This document shows positions 32,353 through 34,002 of a stretch of 34,002 bases of DNA, piece after piece. The notes under the pieces are model-generated. The model was not told where the DNA came from. It saw nothing but the letters and a program-made list of their open reading frames with translations, and did not search any database. The DNA lies in contig DUUM01000247.1 of NCBI GenBank assembly GCA_012841565.1, positions 1 through 34,002 on the forward strand, written 5' to 3'. Each line of letters starts with the position of its first letter. Within the stretch, counting starts at the first letter, position 1. This DNA is from Candidatus Epulonipiscium sp. GTDB taxonomy: Bacteria > Bacillota_A > Clostridia > Lachnospirales > Cellulosilyticaceae. The position numbers and the translations under genes were made by a program.

Positions 32353-32490
32353 TTATATTAATTCGGCCTTCTCGGCTATTTTATCCACTGGGATTCTTCC
32401 ATCACCCTCACCAAACTCAATGTTTACGTGGATATGACTATCTGCATTTTTGTGGGACAAAGATACAACCGTCTCAACATGGGTTGGGGC
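32353..32490 (-). pseudogene. C-terminal remnant of RlmD-type 23S rRNA (uracil-C5) methyltransferase
   Basis: The minus strand reads PTHVETVVSLSHKNADSHIH and then VNIEFGEGDGRIPVDKIAEK followed by AELI and a stop. HVETVVxLS is the end of RlmD/RumA enzymes, and the SHIxVxxEFGEGxGxxPVxKIAEKAE extension is found on clostridial members. The catalytic domain is absent and the extension is cut short. No start or SD. Confidence 0.6.
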
Positions 32491-32531
32491 AAGGAGATGA
32501 TACTAATACGGGAAAGTATGGGGTAAATTAG

Positions 32532-32563
32532 TTTTGACCCCCCCTCGGCCTATTTGACCCCCC
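32532..32563. repeat. Direct repeat TTTGACCCCCC x2
   Basis: TTTTGACCCCCCC (32532-32544) and TTTGACCCCCC (32553-32563) are about 20 bp apart. Repeated GACCCCC words are found at the ends of some IS21-like elements, so this may be a leftover end; it also marks where transposase copy 2 is cut off. Confidence 0.35.
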
Positions 32564-32574
32564 TTTTGTTTTCT

Positions 32575-32697
32575 ACAATACTCTGAGGTACGGCAGGTTG
32601 GATTTACCCTATTATCACTTAGTCTAACAAGTGTATTTTCTACCTTATACACTTTCTTCATATATGCTAATAACATACGTAAATAACTTTTTCTCAT
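32575..32697 (-). pseudogene. Transposase N-terminal fragment, second copy
   Basis: The first 41 or so codons (MRKSYLRMLLAYMKKVYKVE...NRVNPT) match the fragment at 26.4-26.8 kb almost residue for residue, with the upstream flank also shared. Similarity stops near 32575 at unrelated sequence carrying the GACCCCCC repeats. In-frame codons beyond that (to 32503) are chance. Together with hairpin copy 3 this is a left-truncated element. Confidence 0.7.
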
Positions 32698-32778
32698 GGT
32701 GAACCTCTATTCTATGCTTGATACAGAATAGCCTAACCATTTATCTGTTTTTTAACAAGAAGATTGGAATTTGTGACA

Positions 32779-32842
32779 TTTATAAAAAGCACCTTCAGGC
32801 TTTGAGTTATCTAACTAAACTTCAAAGTGACCCGAAAGTGCT
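32779..32842 (-). terminator. Insertion-sequence-end hairpin, copy 3
   Basis: Minus strand AGCACTTTCGGGTCACTTTG pairs with CTCAAAGCCTGAAGGTGCT, then TTTTTATAAA. It lies 100 bases after the stop of the 139-aa gene and ahead of the transposase fragment. Confidence 0.75.
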
Positions 32843-32941
32843 GAGTATCCTAGTGCTTATGTTTTAACTTTATTGGGACATTATCAAAAATGGTTGACAC
32901 TAAATTTGGAAAGAACCAATAAAATGTTGACAATCCATTGG

Positions 32942-33361
32942 TTAAATATCATAGCCAATCCAAAAGTAATACCAATTATCTCCTAAACTCTCAGAATACA
33001 TACCATACTCTGTATCATCTAACACACTATAAATGATACACATATCCTCACCTTTACTTGTGCGATGATAGAATGTAACTGTCGTCTTACTACACTCTAT
33101 CACTTCGTAACCCAGCTCTTTAAATATCCTATCAAAATTATTCATTTGATGACTATCCACTAAATTACTATAAGATTTGCTAGTTAAAAACAAATCTTGT
33201 TGTTTGTTAAAACAATAGTCCTTTGCCTTAGTGAATGTTTCCTTATTTGAATTAAATTCCTTAATTATATGCTCTTTTTTTACTTTGTTTTTAACAAATA
33301 AATGTAAACATAGTATACATATTATAAACACTAATGAAATGGTCCAAAATAGCTTCTTCAT
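32942..33361 (-). CDS. Small membrane-anchored protein, possible immunity partner
   Basis: A 139-aa protein with an N-terminal signal-anchor (LFWTISLVFIICILCLHLF, about 4-22) followed by Lys-rich sequence and a roughly 110-residue extracytoplasmic part with acidic and aromatic residues toward the C-terminus (DDTEYGMYSESLGDNWYYFW). No family recognised. AGGAGG lies 15 bases before the ATG, unusually far, and no in-frame extension is possible because of a stop. It follows the metallopeptidase gene by 133 bases on the same strand, the order expected for toxin then immunity protein. That role is inferred from position only. Upstream of 32942, TGTTGACA-like repeats (32897-32936) look like further IS debris. 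Confidence 0.6.
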   Translation of the reverse strand: MKKLFWTISLVFIICILCLHLFVKNKVKKEHIIKEFNSNKETFTKAKDYCFNKQQDLFLTSKSYSNLVDSHQMNNFDRIFKELGYEVIECSKTTVTFYHRTSKGEDMCIIYSVLDDTEYGMYSESLGDNWYYFWIGYDI

Positions 33362-33494
33362 ATAAAATTAATTAATCCTCCTGGTTCTTCGTGTTGCTTG
33401 CTTTGCCTTCTATCAGTATTTCATGGACTTTATGAACTTTTAACTGCCTATTTTTATTTGTAATTATTCAAATTTTAGTTCTGAACGTATTAAG

Positions 33495-34002
33495 TTACTT
33501 AAATTGCTGTGGTAGTCTGATTACTCTTGATTTTTTATGGATAAGTTTATCAATGAAATATTGCCATTTATTTGTCGCAAAGGCTTCCAGAATCATTTCT
33601 ACATCATTTGAGTATACCTGACCATTATGATACATTATACTTCCATCCACTCCCCAATTTCCCTTACTACTTGCACTAATTTCAGCATTATTGATTAATG
33701 TTTTCCCACCATTTGCTCCAGGATATGCATCCCCTAATCCTAACGTATGCCCAAACTCATGGGCAACTGTTGCTTTATACTCATACTCTTCATAATCCTC
33801 TGGTGAACGCTGATCTCTTTTATACATAGTAATTCGTCCAACTTGTGGCAATGACCAACCATCTTCCATATGTGGAATATGTTGTTCACCAAACATTCCG
33901 CCAAGATGCTCATCCCAAAATCCTGGCACTGAATTATCAATATGTATGTTGAAATATTTCTGTCCTTGTTTATCCCAGTAAGTTTCATTAGGAACATGAT
34001 AT
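33495..34002 (-). CDS. Metzincin-like zinc metallopeptidase, C-terminal part (runs off the window)
   Basis: The frame is open to the right edge, so the start lies outside; 168 codons are visible. VAHEFGHTLGLGDAY (near 33764-33720) is HExxHxxGxxD, a metzincin zinc site with Asp as third ligand, and GSIMYHNG about 30 residues on supplies the Met-turn. Upstream sequence NIHIDNSVPGFWDEHLGG, then SLPQVGRITMYKRDQRSPED is, as far as I recall, like C-terminal domains of Rhs/polymorphic toxins. The GTG at 33929 inside the frame has no SD and is not a start. Candidate effector domain of a large secreted toxin; a stand-alone protease is the alternative. Confidence 0.75.
   Translation of the reverse strand, partial: YHVPNETYWDKQGQKYFNIHIDNSVPGFWDEHLGGMFGEQHIPHMEDGWSLPQVGRITMYKRDQRSPEDYEEYEYKATVAHEFGHTLGLGDAYPGANGGKTLINNAEISASSKGNWGVDGSIMYHNGQVYSNDVEMILEAFATNKWQYFIDKLIHKKSRVIRLPQQFK

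Noticed and set aside
32503..32574. C-terminal codons of the 64-codon transposase frame
   Set aside because: Similarity to the other transposase copy ends near 32575; the remaining codons come from unrelated sequence with the GACCCCCC repeats.
1..34002. CRISPR array
   Set aside because: No regularly spaced repeat series was found; the only multi-copy unit is the IS-end hairpin in three scattered copies.

Overview
The window is low-GC, mostly minus-strand DNA from an endospore-forming, flagellated member of the Clostridia (Bacillota). The evidence is the AT-rich base use, the strong Shine-Dalgarno (SD) sites, the sporulation-type genes (SpoVB-like flippase, a possible BofC-like protein, a Cys-rich pair behind a sigma-K-like promoter), a clostridial-type flagellin with a Cys cluster, and PRD/RAT antitermination of a sugar PTS. 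A relic of an RlmD C-terminus also looks clostridial. The species cannot be named from the sequence.

Layout. 0-2.2 kb: a SEC-C protein and threonine synthase. 2.4-3.2 kb: two plus-strand Cys-rich paralogues, probably sporulation genes. 3.2-8.7 kb: a minus-strand block with hypoxanthine phosphoribosyltransferase, a 60-aa protein, a PHP phosphatase, a BaiN/HI0933 flavoprotein, a membrane-anchored possible BofC-like protein and SpoVB. 8.9-14.3 kb: an orphan CobD-like aminotransferase, an acidic-tailed membrane protein, MetA (Glu111, predicted acetyl type), a THUMP/RlmL-type RNA methyltransferase and an AbgT transporter. 14.4-18.6 kb: a broken flagellin, a tandem BFD-like [2Fe-2S] protein, nitroreductase plus pirin with an HxlR regulator, and the collapsed remains of an EamA transporter and a GntR-like regulator. 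18.8-21.7 kb: a cobalamin riboswitch and a btuFCD operon. 21.8-25.4 kb: HPr, a one-chain PTS IICBA and a PRD antiterminator, with a RAT/terminator pair before both the transporter and the regulator. 25.4-27 kb: a YefM/ParE-type toxin-antitoxin pair, a broken small membrane protein and an internally deleted insertion sequence. 27-31.9 kb: a five-gene operon (secreted protein, ABC ATPase, permease, histidine kinase, response regulator). 31.9-32.9 kb: a gene graveyard with slivers of a translation-factor GTPase, an unknown protein, the 3' end of a tRNA with its terminator, an RlmD C-terminus and transposase debris. 32.9-34 kb: a membrane-anchored small protein and the C-terminal part of a metzincin-like metallopeptidase running off the right edge, which could be a toxin/immunity pair.

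How genes work together. B12 uptake is under riboswitch control. The PTS is switched by its own antiterminator. The two-component/ABC/secreted-protein operon probably responds to envelope stress and has paired direct repeats upstream of its promoter. A 65-bp hairpin from an insertion-sequence end occurs three times, each time at the 3' end of a minus-strand gene or operon and with a U-tract in the right direction, so mobile-element debris appears to serve as terminators here.

Limits: all family calls come from reading motifs, with no database search. Promoters, operators and the att-site reading are inferences.
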